Shown here: piece by piece, positions 31,160-41,082 of the stretch
Numbering within the stretch: the stretch's first letter is position 1
Layout of the letters: each line of letters starts with the position of its first letter
The notes under the pieces: generated by a model
What the model saw: only the letters and a program-made list of their open reading frames with translations
The model's database searches: none
Told to the model about the DNA's origin: nothing
Origin: Trichomonas vaginalis G3
Taxonomy: Eukaryota; Parabasalia; Trichomonadida; Trichomonadidae
DNA: 64,000 nt
Assembly: GCF_026262505.1 (NCBI RefSeq)
Contig: NC_067207.1
Location: 1,186,252-1,250,251 of the forward strand
Direction of reading: 5' to 3'
Position numbers and translations under genes: made by a program

Positions 31160-32458
31160 ATGACGTTTGATCATATTTTATTTGACAGTTATTTTGAAAT
31201 GAAGAATTGCCCAACTTTAAAACGATATATGACGATCTTACCAGAGCCAAATCCTGAAAAACAAAAAGAATCTATCGATAGACTGAAAAATTCCATCAAA
31301 ATTCATAAAAACAACCAAAAGAAATTAAAATTGAAGTTCCAAAAAAAGAAATACCGAGAAGCCAATCCTATCTTTTCAAAAAATTATCCCGTTCTCTCAT
31401 ACCTCTGCTCTTATTATAAAAAAATATCCAAAGTTAAGAATGATTATGAAATAGAAAAACTACAGAACTCGATTGACATCGAAAACTTCTTAATCAAAGT
31501 TATCGAAAAGAATAAATGCATATCATTCGATTCAAATCGCTATATTGAAGAAACGAACAAAGCAAATTCAGCAAAAGAAGAATATAAACAATTAATAATG
31601 CACAAAAATCTGATTTCCAAGCAGATTTCATTATTAGATCTCAAAACAGACGCCGAAGTACTCGCTGGCAGAATTAAACACGACTTAATTAACTGCGCAA
31701 AAGATTTTGTTGAAGAAACATCATACAGTCCTCCATCAATATTGGACCACTTGATAACAATGTTTATACGGCTTTATCGCACAAAAACTATAGTTACTCC
31801 CCTTGCAAATTTCATTTCTTTCGGATCTTCGAAAAATGCAATCATTTCAATTGGCGAATTTTCCAAAGAAATTTACAAAGGACTAGGTGTCACAAACCCG
31901 GTTCACCAAGTTATGGTTTATACTTCGATCATCAGATTTTTATTTGATGAATCTTACGTAATCCATTCAGATTTGAATGAAAACAAAGAAGAGAATATTA
32001 AATTCCTCGAAAGATGCAACCAATTCTCGAAACAATCCGCAAAAGGCTTAAAATTATCAGATGATATCAAATCATACTACACCCCAGGACTTCCTGTTAT
32101 AAGTCTCTTTAAGTCTAAGCAGTGTACTCAACTTAAGCAAATGGAATACATGACAAATCCCATTGATCTTATGGTTCACGTAAATACTGTCATGAAAACA
32201 TTGGCTACCTATTTCGGATCCGAAAATGGAGTTCTTTCTTTCGATGACATGATTACGTTGTTTTTGGGCTTGACTTCTCTTTCCCCTCCTGTAAATGCAG
32301 TTTCGATTGCAAAATTCTGCGAGAAATGGCATGGATTGCAGGTTTCTAATATTGTCAAAGAGGCAGAAAACTTTTATCTTGCCGCTGTTGACAGTATTAT
32401 GAATCATCATGAAGAATTGATTTCTGATGAAGGTCATGTTTCACCTTCAATTATCTAA
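31160..32458 (+). CDS. VPS9-domain-like protein (possible Rab5-type GEF)
   Basis: 432 aa from the ATG at 31160. Residues 1-190 are Lys-rich helices (coiled-coil-like around 30-75). Residues 190-425 are a helical domain. Its blocks YSPPSILDHLITMFIR, TNPVHQVMVYTSIIRFLFDE and the late LSFDDMITLFLGL...SLSPPVNAVSIAKFCEKW follow the VPS9 helical layout, where a conserved Asp and Tyr contact the Rab switch regions. In the family this domain exchanges GDP for GTP on Rab5-type GTPases on early endosomes. The match is by pattern, so the function is tentative. It is a single gene with no overlapping partner. Confidence 0.55.
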   Translation: MTFDHILFDSYFEMKNCPTLKRYMTILPEPNPEKQKESIDRLKNSIKIHKNNQKKLKLKFQKKKYREANPIFSKNYPVLSYLCSYYKKISKVKNDYEIEKLQNSIDIENFLIKVIEKNKCISFDSNRYIEETNKANSAKEEYKQLIMHKNLISKQISLLDLKTDAEVLAGRIKHDLINCAKDFVEETSYSPPSILDHLITMFIRLYRTKTIVTPLANFISFGSSKNAIISIGEFSKEIYKGLGVTNPVHQVMVYTSIIRFLFDESYVIHSDLNENKEENIKFLERCNQFSKQSAKGLKLSDDIKSYYTPGLPVISLFKSKQCTQLKQMEYMTNPIDLMVHVNTVMKTLATYFGSENGVLSFDDMITLFLGLTSLSPPVNAVSIAKFCEKWHGLQVSNIVKEAENFYLAAVDSIMNHHEELISDEGHVSPSII

Positions 32459-32874
32459 GCTAAATATGTATGTTTTCCGTTTTTATTTTTAATGAATTTA
32501 ATTGGATTTTTTATGGAATATTTTTAAAATGAAATCTATATTAAAAAAGAGCTCGTTAAATATTTAAATGGAAGAACAAATAGTTTATGAATGATTTAAC
32601 ATATTAAACATGTTTGATGAATTGTTTTATTTTTTAAATAACACATTTGAGTGCCACTGATGAAGTTGAAATACCAATTCACAAGTCACAAGAAGTTGTT
32701 GAGAACAACCACGCGTGCAATGAGGATGAAATGTTCAAAATTTTGATTCATAAGTTGAAAATCAATTCATTAACCATGTATTTGTAGTATATATAAAAAG
32801 CTTGTTGCAGAAAACGAATAATTAAGCATTTACTTTTGGAGATTCCAAAATTATACTCTTCACGCCAATAAAAG
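32459..32874. other. Intergenic region
   Basis: AT-rich spacer before surE; no other feature seen. Confidence 0.4.
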
Positions 32875-33651
32875 ATGAATGCGAATTCTAAGCCTCTTAT
32901 ACTAATCTCAAATGATGATGGATATTCTGCCAAAGGCATTACTGCTCTTATTGAGGCAGTACAGCCGTTGGGTGAATTGATTGTAATGGCTCCTGATGGA
33001 CCAAGATCAGGATATGCAGGTTCAATAACAACTTCTTCTATATTAACCGCACAACTTGTACGTAAAGAAGATGATTTGACAGTTTATAAATGCAGTGGAA
33101 CACCTGTTGATTGCATTAAATTAGCATTAAATTCATATGTCCCTAGAAAGCCTGATTTAATACTCGGAGGAATCAACCATGGTGATAATTCATCAGTTAA
33201 TGTTCATTACTCAGGAACAATGGGAATTCCAATTGAAGGTTGTATGAAAGGCGTCCCATCAATTGGATTTTCGCTCTGCAATCTTTCATGGGATGCAGAT
33301 TTCTCAGCTACAATCCCAATAGTTAGAAAATTGTCCGAAAAGGTACTTAAAGAAGGATTACCTGAAGGCGTTTGCTTAAACGTTAATATTCCTGACTTAA
33401 AGGAATTTAAAGGGGTAAAGGTGTGCAGGCAATCCAAATCTATATGGGATAAAGAATACGTTGAAAAAATTCACCCTAGAGGTTCAAAATATTACTGGCT
33501 TCACTTTGATTTTCTTAACTTAGAGCCAGATGCCGAAGATACAGACCGATGGGCTTTAAAGAATGGTTACGTCAGCATTACACCAACCAAAGTCGACGTA
33601 ACAGCATACGAAGCGATGAAAAACCTCGAATCTTTCAATACTGATTTCTAA
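32875..33651 (+). CDS. surE: SurE-type 5'/3'-nucleotidase (survival protein E), probably bacterial in origin
   Basis: 258 aa, the normal length. Active-site motifs are complete: ISNDDG with the metal-binding Asp pair at 14-15, the SG of PRSGYAG near 45, SGTP at 74-77, GGINHGDN at 98-105 and YSGTMG at 112-117. The late block YYWL...DTDRWALKNGYVSITP and D.TAYEA is as in bacterial SurE. The enzyme is a divalent-metal phosphatase that removes phosphate from nucleoside 5'- and 3'-monophosphates; a purine salvage role would suit a parasite or commensal without de novo purine synthesis. The text looks closest to Bacteroidetes-type SurE, so I infer lateral transfer. Codon use is AT-rich like its neighbours, so the transfer is not recent. 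Confidence 0.93.
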   Translation: MNANSKPLILISNDDGYSAKGITALIEAVQPLGELIVMAPDGPRSGYAGSITTSSILTAQLVRKEDDLTVYKCSGTPVDCIKLALNSYVPRKPDLILGGINHGDNSSVNVHYSGTMGIPIEGCMKGVPSIGFSLCNLSWDADFSATIPIVRKLSEKVLKEGLPEGVCLNVNIPDLKEFKGVKVCRQSKSIWDKEYVEKIHPRGSKYYWLHFDFLNLEPDAEDTDRWALKNGYVSITPTKVDVTAYEAMKNLESFNTDF

Positions 33652-33766
33652 CATTTATTGTTTGATATGTTTACATCTATAAAATTTCTCAATATATTTC
33701 AATTTCTTAAAAAATACATCAAATTCAGCTTAATACCTAGAATATAAACAAGTTATATCTAATCCA

Positions 33767-35212
33767 TTATGATTCAAGCTCAATTCCATCTATTTCTAGG
33801 AATTCCAAATATTGATCGATATCTTCTTTGAGAAGATTGACTTGCTCAATGACTTGATCTTGTTCTTGAAATGCATCAATCAATTCATCCATTTTTTCTC
33901 CAATTTCTGATGATAAAATCGATTTTATTTTTGATAAATCCCTTTCATAATCACAGCTTGCCAAAATTTTCCTTATTGCTCTCAACACTGAAACTGCAAG
34001 ATCTGTATTTTCATTACTAATTACATCTAGCATAAGATCAAATAATTCATTACAATGTTGAACTGCGATCATTACCGCTTGGTGATTGTATCTTAACAAC
34101 TCGCACATGTATTCTGTTGCAGATACTCTTATTGTATATTTTGCCGTTTGAACGTCAGAAATTGTATCATTTAGAGTATTTGAACAAACATCAATTATCT
34201 TTTGATTAATTGATTCTAAATCATCTTTGTTTGCAAATCTGATATTAGAAAATGCAGAAATTGCTGTTTTCAACACTTGAAATATCAAAATATTTAAATC
34301 ATCCGACCATTCTTTGATAAATTGGCATGATGAGAAAAATTTAGAAAGAATGATTTGTATTGAAAGCTTTGGATCAAGTTTCACAATTGAAGTTGTGAAT
34401 TTACACTCATAAATCATTGTTTTCTCATCATGAACATCAATATCAAGCAAAGAAGAGATGAATTCTTTATCTTCTATTACAATTTTTGATTCTTCAGGGT
34501 AAATATCGCAAAAATTGGATAAAAAATGCAAAATCTCAGAAATGAATTGAGGACACATAATGTATCTATGACATATTGCAAATATCTCCTCAAAAATCTC
34601 AAATTGGCAAATTGATGATTTCAATAATTCACTCAATATTGAAAACGAATGAACAACCATATCATATTTTAACTCACTATTTTCAAATTTCCCTGTGAAA
34701 TAGTTGAGACATTGAAGCAGAAGTGAAAATACATTTTGGACGTCAGTTTCGAGGTAATCAAGATAATATAACTTAGTTTCATGTTGTGTATCCAAGCATT
34801 GAAGAGCAGCATTGACAGCAAAATCATATGGACAGTCCTGTAAAATTGTTAGAATGGCATTCAAAAAATATGAGTCAAAAATTAAGCTTACTTCGTTTGG
34901 TTGCAATCGAAACAGGTAGTTGAGTATTTTTAAAGATAAGATTATGATGTTCGTATGATCTATATATACTAAATCTGAAATCATAATGAAAATCTCTTTA
35001 TCAACATTGACAATGGGGTAATTTGATTCTAATCTATCTAATAAAGAACTTAAGAACTGTATTTTCTGGTCATCATCATATGATATAAATTTGCTGATAT
35101 CAAAATGTTCTAAATCCTGATTATTATTAGAGGTAGTTTGCTCTGATTGACTTACTTTTTCGTTCCGACATGTTATTTGCTCTCCTATACCTTGATCTTT
35201 GTAGTCATCCAT
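33767..35212 (-). CDS. Armadillo/HEAT-like repeat protein, unknown function
   Basis: 481 aa from the ATG at 35212. After a polar, acidic N-terminus of about 45 residues the chain is all-helical, with Leu/Ile-rich helices in 40-residue units (SLKILNYLFRLQPNEVSLIF, AALQCLD, ISEILHFLSNFCDIYPEE, VSVLRAIRKIL). That is an ARM/HEAT-type solenoid. The C-terminus has a short coiled coil (QEQDQVIEQVNLLKEDIDQY). Such proteins are numerous in trichomonads and serve as scaffolds; no specific partner can be named. It is convergent with surE, with 115 bp between the stops. Confidence 0.7.
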   Translation of the reverse strand: MDDYKDQGIGEQITCRNEKVSQSEQTTSNNNQDLEHFDISKFISYDDDQKIQFLSSLLDRLESNYPIVNVDKEIFIMISDLVYIDHTNIIILSLKILNYLFRLQPNEVSLIFDSYFLNAILTILQDCPYDFAVNAALQCLDTQHETKLYYLDYLETDVQNVFSLLLQCLNYFTGKFENSELKYDMVVHSFSILSELLKSSICQFEIFEEIFAICHRYIMCPQFISEILHFLSNFCDIYPEESKIVIEDKEFISSLLDIDVHDEKTMIYECKFTTSIVKLDPKLSIQIILSKFFSSCQFIKEWSDDLNILIFQVLKTAISAFSNIRFANKDDLESINQKIIDVCSNTLNDTISDVQTAKYTIRVSATEYMCELLRYNHQAVMIAVQHCNELFDLMLDVISNENTDLAVSVLRAIRKILASCDYERDLSKIKSILSSEIGEKMDELIDAFQEQDQVIEQVNLLKEDIDQYLEFLEIDGIELES

Positions 35213-35501
35213 CTAATATTAACACTTCAAAAAAAATTCTGATCTATTCTTCTCAACGATATAATCACATATATGGATTTAAGCATATCGCATAATACAA
35301 ACATATCCGAAACGAGAATGTGAGATGTAATTTGAGGAATTTCTCCCAATTCAGAATAAACGAATTATTTAGATTAATTGATCCTAATTATTCCGATTTT
35401 TCCGATTTTTATGCGTAGAAGGACGATATGTAAAGTTAACTTATGATATGAAAACCGTCGGTTCGACAAACCGCCGAAATTCAAATAAATTATTTTTGGT
35501 C

Positions 35502-36113
35502 ATGGCTTCCCGCGGACGTCAGATGCTTAAACTCCTTCTTCTTGGAGATGCAAGTGTTGGCAAAACATCTCTTCTTAACCAATTCGTTAATCGCGAATTT
35601 ACTAGTTCTTACAAGGCAACAATCGGCTCAGATTTCTCATCTAAACAATTAGACGTTGACGGTCATTACGTTACCCTCCAAATTTGGGATACAGCCGGAC
35701 AGGAGCGTTTCCAGTCCCTTGGCCCAACATTCTACCGTGGTACCGATTGCTGCATTCTCGTTTACGATGTTACAAAACCAGCCTCATTCGAAAATATTAA
35801 GAAGTGGCGTAATGAGTTCTCTCTCCAGCTCGGTCTCTCCAATGCTTCAGACTTCCCATTCCTTCTTCTCGGCAATAAATCAGATCTCCCAGATAAGGCT
35901 GTTCAGCCATCTGCCGCTCGTGAATTTGCTCAGATGAATGGTGATATGATTTTCGAGGAAGTTTCTGCTAAGACAGCAGAAGGCGTTCAGACAGCTTTCG
36001 AAGCTATTGTCAGAAAGGCTCTCGAAAAGGCCCCAGCCCAAGATTTTGTTCTTCCACAATCAGTTGTCAATATTGAAAATAAGCCAGCTGAGAAGCAAGG
36101 CGGCTGCTGCTAA
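35502..36113 (+). CDS. Rab7-like small GTPase
   Basis: I take the ATG at 35502 (MASRGRQMLKLLLLGDASVG), giving 203 aa; an in-frame ATG at 35448 would add an untypical 18-residue leader. G motifs: GDASVGKT (15-22), Thr in KATIGSDF, WDTAGQERFQSLG (62-74), NKSD (125-128) and SAK (155-157). The segments YKATIGSDF, SLGPTFYRGTDCCILVYDVT and WRNEFSLQ...FPFLLLGNK follow the Rab7 pattern. The end GGCC carries two prenylated Cys. Rab7 acts at late endosomes and lysosomes. With the VPS9-like gene this block holds two endosomal genes. Confidence 0.88.
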   Translation: MASRGRQMLKLLLLGDASVGKTSLLNQFVNREFTSSYKATIGSDFSSKQLDVDGHYVTLQIWDTAGQERFQSLGPTFYRGTDCCILVYDVTKPASFENIKKWRNEFSLQLGLSNASDFPFLLLGNKSDLPDKAVQPSAAREFAQMNGDMIFEEVSAKTAEGVQTAFEAIVRKALEKAPAQDFVLPQSVVNIENKPAEKQGGCC

Positions 36114-36708
36114 GTTTTTTTTAAAAGTTTTTAATCACTCTTTTTCATTTAAATCTGCTGTGGTACTACCCGGAGCTTCTTTTCAAAATATCAATTAAAC
36201 TTTCAAAGTATATTTATGAATAATCGATTTTTTGACAATTTGAATTAAATTTGACAGAATTAAATCTCGTAATTTTGCTCAATTTTATACATATTATTGT
36301 TAAGGACCTTGTGTATGTAATAAAATAATAATCGAATTTAGATTTTCCAAAACAAATTTGAAAATATTTTTTAAAAAATGACTAGGAAAATTGTTTAATT
36401 TAGTTAAATTTGAATTAATTCAATTAAAAATATAGATCCAAGGTGATGTGATTTTTGCATCCCTGGGATGGACGATACACCCAAAGTGTCACCTTTTTTG
36501 GGATAACATGAATTTTAAATATCATGAGAGTTCTGCAAACCATATGCACAATATCTATTCAGCCTGACTTCTTGTATATATGAGTTAGACTTCTTAAATA
36601 TTGTGCTTGGGGCGATATAAGTATTTCCGAGATTACCATCGTGCTCTATAGTATGCTACTTCTCCCTGGTTCTAGCTCAGTTCCAAGGATATTGGCGTTC
36701 AAGGATTT

Positions 36709-37445
36709 GGCAAGGTCCTTCCGAAGTCTCTCATTCGATGAGAGATTTCGGAAGAATCTTGCCTTAAAGTACTCCAACTCTTGTTCTTTTGTTCCTAAAT
36801 AGTGAGAAAAGTTATTTGACTACTTAAGGTAGAGATTATCCGAGGTCCCTCATTTGATGAGAGGCCTCGGATAATCTCTGCCTTAAAATTGTACACTTGT
36901 AGTCCATGAGAGTGTAAGTATACATTGATAGGACAGCTTTCTTCTGAAGTCTTAGATTTGATGAGAACCTCAGAAGAAAACTGTCATATTTTATAGTAAA
37001 AGGAGTTTCAGGAGCTCCAAAGCTCCCTTTCGTAAGGATTAGGAGCTTTGGAGCTCCTGGTTCGTAGATGTGTTTCGCATCTTTCATCAGCAAAGGACAT
37101 TTACCATCTGGGACTCTGTTGATGGAGACTCAGGAGCTCCAAAGCTCCCTTTAGTAAGGATTAGAAGCTTTGAAGCTCCTGGTTCGTAGACGTGTTTCGC
37201 ATCTTTCATCAGAAGAGGCCCAAATGGTAAATAGCCTCTGCTGATGAGCTTCAGGAGCTCCAAGACTCCCTCTCGTAACGATTAGGAGCTTTGTAGCTCC
37301 TGAAGGTAAGGTAGGATTGCTCTGATCTCTAATCAGTAGATGCCATGCCTCATTATGAACTCTACTGACAAGAGATCAAGAGCTCCAAGGACTCCTTTTT
37401 TAGTTAGTGGCGTTCTCACCATTTAGTAGGATTGCTGATCCTACT
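36709..37445. repeat. Array of at least eight successive long hairpins
   Basis: Perfect or near-perfect stems follow one another: 36709-36763, 36828-36882 and 36932-36985 (these three share a loop of the ATTTGATGAGA or ATTCGATGAGA type). Then come three units of about 121 bp starting at 37009, 37131 and 37252. Each begins CAGGAGCTCCAA, with an AGGAGCT/AGCTCCT stem, followed by a CATCAG...CTGATG-type stem. A last stem lies at 37425-37445 (AGTAGGAT/ATCCTACT). Stems show paired changes between units, so folding or inverted symmetry is being kept. No frame of coding character crosses it. Confidence 0.8.
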
Positions 37446-38081
37446 AATGAAGTGATCACTTAGTATACGTTTTGAATAAATTGAATTTTTTTTAGAATTT
37501 AGTATTTTTTATAGACATCACATGTATATTATAAATACATAAATATATTCTTTAATTCAAAAAATTCAATTCGGTTTTGGGATGGGCATCCCAGCCCCAA
37601 GTATTCAATTTTATTCAATTTTTAAAGAATTTTGGGTTGGGATGCCCAGACCAAAACAAGCTTTATATTTTGATGTGTAGATACGTATGTGTGCATCATT
37701 GTTGTGTTATATATTATGTTTTTAATGAAAAAAAATCTGATTCAAAAAAAATTATCACTAATTAGTTGATAATATAAAGAAAAAATAGATAAATTGTATG
37801 TTTTGAGAGTATTTATCCACATTCACTCATATGAATTTCATTAAATAGTGTCTTTTTACTCCCAAATTTATTTTGAATTATTGAAATCAAAGAAAAAAAA
37901 TCAGAAAAATTTCTCGAAATTTTTATTTTCAAAAAAAATTTGGATTTTATATTGAAAACTGACACTGGGAGGACGATAGGGCTGGGATTGGAGATACCCC
38001 GCTCACTTGGGAAAAATACGGATCTATAATTAAAAACAATTCGACAAATAATTCATATTTTAGATGCTTAATAAAATTGAT

Positions 38082-38087
38082 CATTAA
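38082..38087. repeat. Maverick target-site duplication, left
   Basis: CATTAA directly before the element start AGTAGTAG; the identical hexamer follows the right end. Six bp is the usual Maverick duplication length. Confidence 0.9.
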
Positions 38088-38969
38088 AGTAGTAGATGAG
38101 TGCGGGTTGTGTGACTTTTTTTGTTACATCTATATATAGACGATGCATTAAAATATATTTATTTATAAATCATTAAAAAATTAACATTAATTTTAAAATA
38201 ATTTATTTTTTTATCTTTTATAAAAGAAGCTATATATAGATGATGTCAGATATTCCGCGATTAATTAAACATTGTTTAAATCCTGAATGGGTTAAACTTC
38301 AATTTAAAAATGAAGATTGTGAATTATTAAATGAATATGAAAGCCAAAATAAGCTAATGAGGTATAAATATAATGATAAAGAATATTTAATTTCATGGAA
38401 TCAATGGAGTCATAATCAAAGACCTCATAAACGAGAAGAAGAAATTGAAAATAATGAAATGGAAATCATTGATGACATTAAAGAGGATGGAATTCCTAAA
38501 TTTTGTAGAAAAACCTTTAGAACTAAGTTAGGAGCATTAAACGTAGAGTATTAAATCCTGAATATCTTAAACATTTATTTAAAAAGGAAGACTGTGAATT
38601 ATTAAACGTTAATGATTATGAAAATGCAAAATCAAAACTGAGATATAAATATATTGGAAGTGATGAAAGATGCAAAGATAAAGATAAAGTTTATACAGTT
38701 TCATATAATAACTGGCACACGTTAGGGATTAGAAAAACATTTAGGAGATTATGGTAAAAGTTCTGAATTCTTTAAATCTAGTATATACGAGAGAGTAAAA
38801 GAAATTAGATATAATTATCATTCATGAATTGAAAAAATAAACTTTAAAAATTCATGTCTTACATTATGAATAATTTATTTTTATTTTGTATGAAACCAAT
38901 ATTAAAAATTCATGTCTTACATTTTTGAATAATTTATTTTTTTAATTCGTATGAAAATGAGTGTCAAGA
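38088..38969 (+). repeat. Maverick terminal inverted repeat, left
   Basis: 882 bp, inverse complement of 53977-54858 with a few indels and substitutions. Similarity ends just after GAAAATGAGTG and TCAAGA, inside the first codons of the adjacent gene on each side. Confidence 0.93.
38240..38827 (+). pseudogene. TIR-encoded protein with two tandem copies of a small domain (left copy, frameshifted)
   Basis: The frame starts MMSDIPRLIKHC at 38240. It encodes a domain of about 55 residues with the pattern NPEW...F-EDCELLN-YE...RYKY...Y-ISWNQW. After an acidic linker a second copy follows (NPEYLKHLF, EDCELLNVNDYE, RYKY, YTVSYNNWHTLG). In this copy the frame is lost at about 38540 (one base fewer than the right TIR, GCATTAAACG against GCATATAAACG). 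It is lost again at about 38733 (five A against four). The basic-aromatic pattern hints at a nucleic-acid-binding module; I do not recognise the family. Being inside the TIR, the gene is present once at each end. Confidence 0.75.
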
Positions 38970-40064
38970 CTAACGACGTTAAAAAATTGGGATTCACAAA
39001 CGAGGAAATAAAGGATATATTAGAGGAGGCGAGTTATGAAGTTAATAAATATTATTTAAGAAATTGTCAAAAATTCGCGGAGTTATTAAATGATTTAGAT
39101 TATGATGGAAAAATGAATAAAGATGATGTTATAAATTTCTTATATCCCACATCTGAAGAAGAAAAACCTAAAGAACCTGATGTTTTCCCTGAATATTATG
39201 AAGAACGGATTAAAGATGATGAATATGATGAAATTGAAAGACTGGAAAAATAAGAGATGAAATAGATGAAAAAATTAAGGAATTAAGAGAAGTTGAAAAA
39301 TATAATGAGAATGAAGTAGAGGGTTTAATGAATATCCCAGCTTCAGAATCAGAAGTTCAAAAATCTCATGAAGAAAGATATAAAAATTACTTTTTGGAAT
39401 CTACTAAAAATTTATTAGATGGTGAAATAGATGAAACACTTTCAGAAGAAGGCACAAATTTATTCATAAACATAAGTTACAATTTATTGACGATGGAGAT
39501 TATCCATGTATTATTACTTTCACCTCCTCTGATTCTGAAAAATTCAAAAAAGCACTGAAAAATGTAACATATGCAACAAATACGATTAAGAAAGAAGACC
39601 ATGATATTTACACAAATTATTATTTAAATAAATGTGCAGGTGTTGATAAAGTTTTTGATTTGTTTGTTAGATAAAATATCAAAAGAAACAATTGGTACAT
39701 ATAAAATTTTATGCGATTGTGGTTTCATTATTGAAGATACTAATAATGTTTCATATGAAAGAACAGCACCGAAGGAAGACGAAGTTGAAAGGTCTATACC
39801 ATTCGTTATTAAGAATATAAAAGATATGAAAACTTTAAACATTATATTTATTCATTTATTTCAGAAAAAATGGAAGCAACCCATAAAACATCATCTCATC
39901 ATTTTATAGCTATTCATACATTCCTTTTCAAAGTTGTGAAATTAAATAAGACAGGAATTAGATTTAATGTATCAGGGTACGCATTCTTGAGTAAATTAAA
40001 ATGTATTCGTCACGTCGCAGATGATAAAAATTTATGTGTTCTTAATTCATTTTATGGACTTTAA
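38951..40064 (+). pseudogene. Maverick protein of unknown function, multiply frameshifted
   Basis: Coding-like text begins MKMSVKTNDVKKLGFTNEE at 38951, starting within the TIR. It continues through at least four frame changes (near 39250, 39470, 39670 and 39860) to a TAA at 40062. Together about 370 codons. The first part is acidic and helical with an EF-hand-like DLDYDGKMNKDDVINFL. The middle has TSSDSEKFKKALKN, and the end is CIRHVADDKNLCVLNSFYGL. I do not recognise a family; a protease could not be shown. Confidence 0.6.
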
Positions 40065-40852
40065 AAAAAATAAACTTTATTTTTATTTATTTTTTAATTT
40101 TTTATTCTTACATAAATGAACAAAAACGGAACAGCTAAAATGAATGATAATCAAATTAGAGCAGAAGGTAGAAGGTTATTTAAACGCTTCTATAACATTC
40201 CTGATGGTGTTAATCCTAAAACTCGTAGAAGTTATTTAAATGAAGCCATAGATGCATATGAAGGATTTGACATTTCATCAGAAAGTGAGAGATTAGCGAG
40301 AATGTTAAATGTTAATATTGATTTCTATTATTGTGATCCTCAACCAGAAGACGTAGACATAAATAAGGTAGACTTTCCATTAGTGGAATCAATAATGATA
40401 GATCCAGAATTTGAAACAGTAAATATTTTATTAACACAGAGTCCATGTGGAAAACTTCACGCTGACAGAATTACAGACGTTGAAGCACTCACAGGATATA
40501 AAGTTTGCCCCTTTTGCAAAGAAGAAGTATATTCTATCCGTGATGACCCAGAAAGGAAAAACCAAAGAAGATTTTTAAAACATTGTGAGAAATGTAAAGA
40601 AAATAATGGAAGATTAATTCAAGACGTTCAATTGCAAAACACACAACAACCATATGCACCACATATCACGAAACAGAAGATATATCAATGGCTATTAGCT
40701 CACAATTTGCAGGAATATTATAAACCAACAAGATATTATATTACTTTTGACTTCGAAACATTAGAGACTAAAGAAGAACTTCAACTTTCTGAATGTGCAA
40801 CTTTGAACGCTTACTTAAAACCATTTATGGTATCATCAACTGTCAAAATAAA

Positions 40853-40914
40853 GCCGCAAACGGACTCTTTGAGTCCTGAAGGTCTTTCAGACCGAAGCGG
40901 CGAGGTCGTAGACC
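40853..40914. repeat. Cloverleaf-forming palindrome cluster inside polB
   Basis: Outer stem GCCGC (40853-40857) with GCGGC (40897-40901) encloses two perfect hairpins, GGACTC-TTT-GAGTCC (40862-40876) and GGTCT-TTC-AGACC (40881-40893). A third hairpin GGTC-GTA-GACC follows (40904-40914). The polymerase frame reads through it without a stop (residues about 246-267), adding a low-complexity polar stretch. Confidence 0.85.
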
Positions 40915-41047
40915 GTGATAAAACATTTACGAGGAATTTTTGCTTAACATCAAGTGATTCGTTCATCTCTGATTGGATTGAATTTTTATTTTCAACCTGT
41001 TCATTAGTTGCTAAATCAAATATTGAACAATATGAAGAATTAATGAA

Positions 41048-41082
41048 GCCGCAAACGGACCAAACGGCGGGGACTTTGTCCC
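41048..41082. repeat. Second palindrome insertion inside polB
   Basis: Begins with the same GCCGCAAACGGAC as the first cluster and ends with GGGAC-TTT-GTCCC (41070-41082). The frame remains open. Confidence 0.8.

Larger units (their letters stand above)
36114..38087. other. Gene-free interval up to the Maverick insertion
   Basis: About 2 kb with no gene. It holds the hairpin array at 36,709-37,445 and ends in the target-site copy CATTAA (38082-38087). GGGATGGGCATCCC at 37580-37594 and GGTTGGGATGCCC at 37634-37646 are further short palindromic or mirrored pieces. Confidence 0.5.

Noticed and set aside
37577..37765. 62-codon plus-strand frame
   Set aside because: Begins in palindromic GGGATGGGCATCCC sequence and has no coding character.
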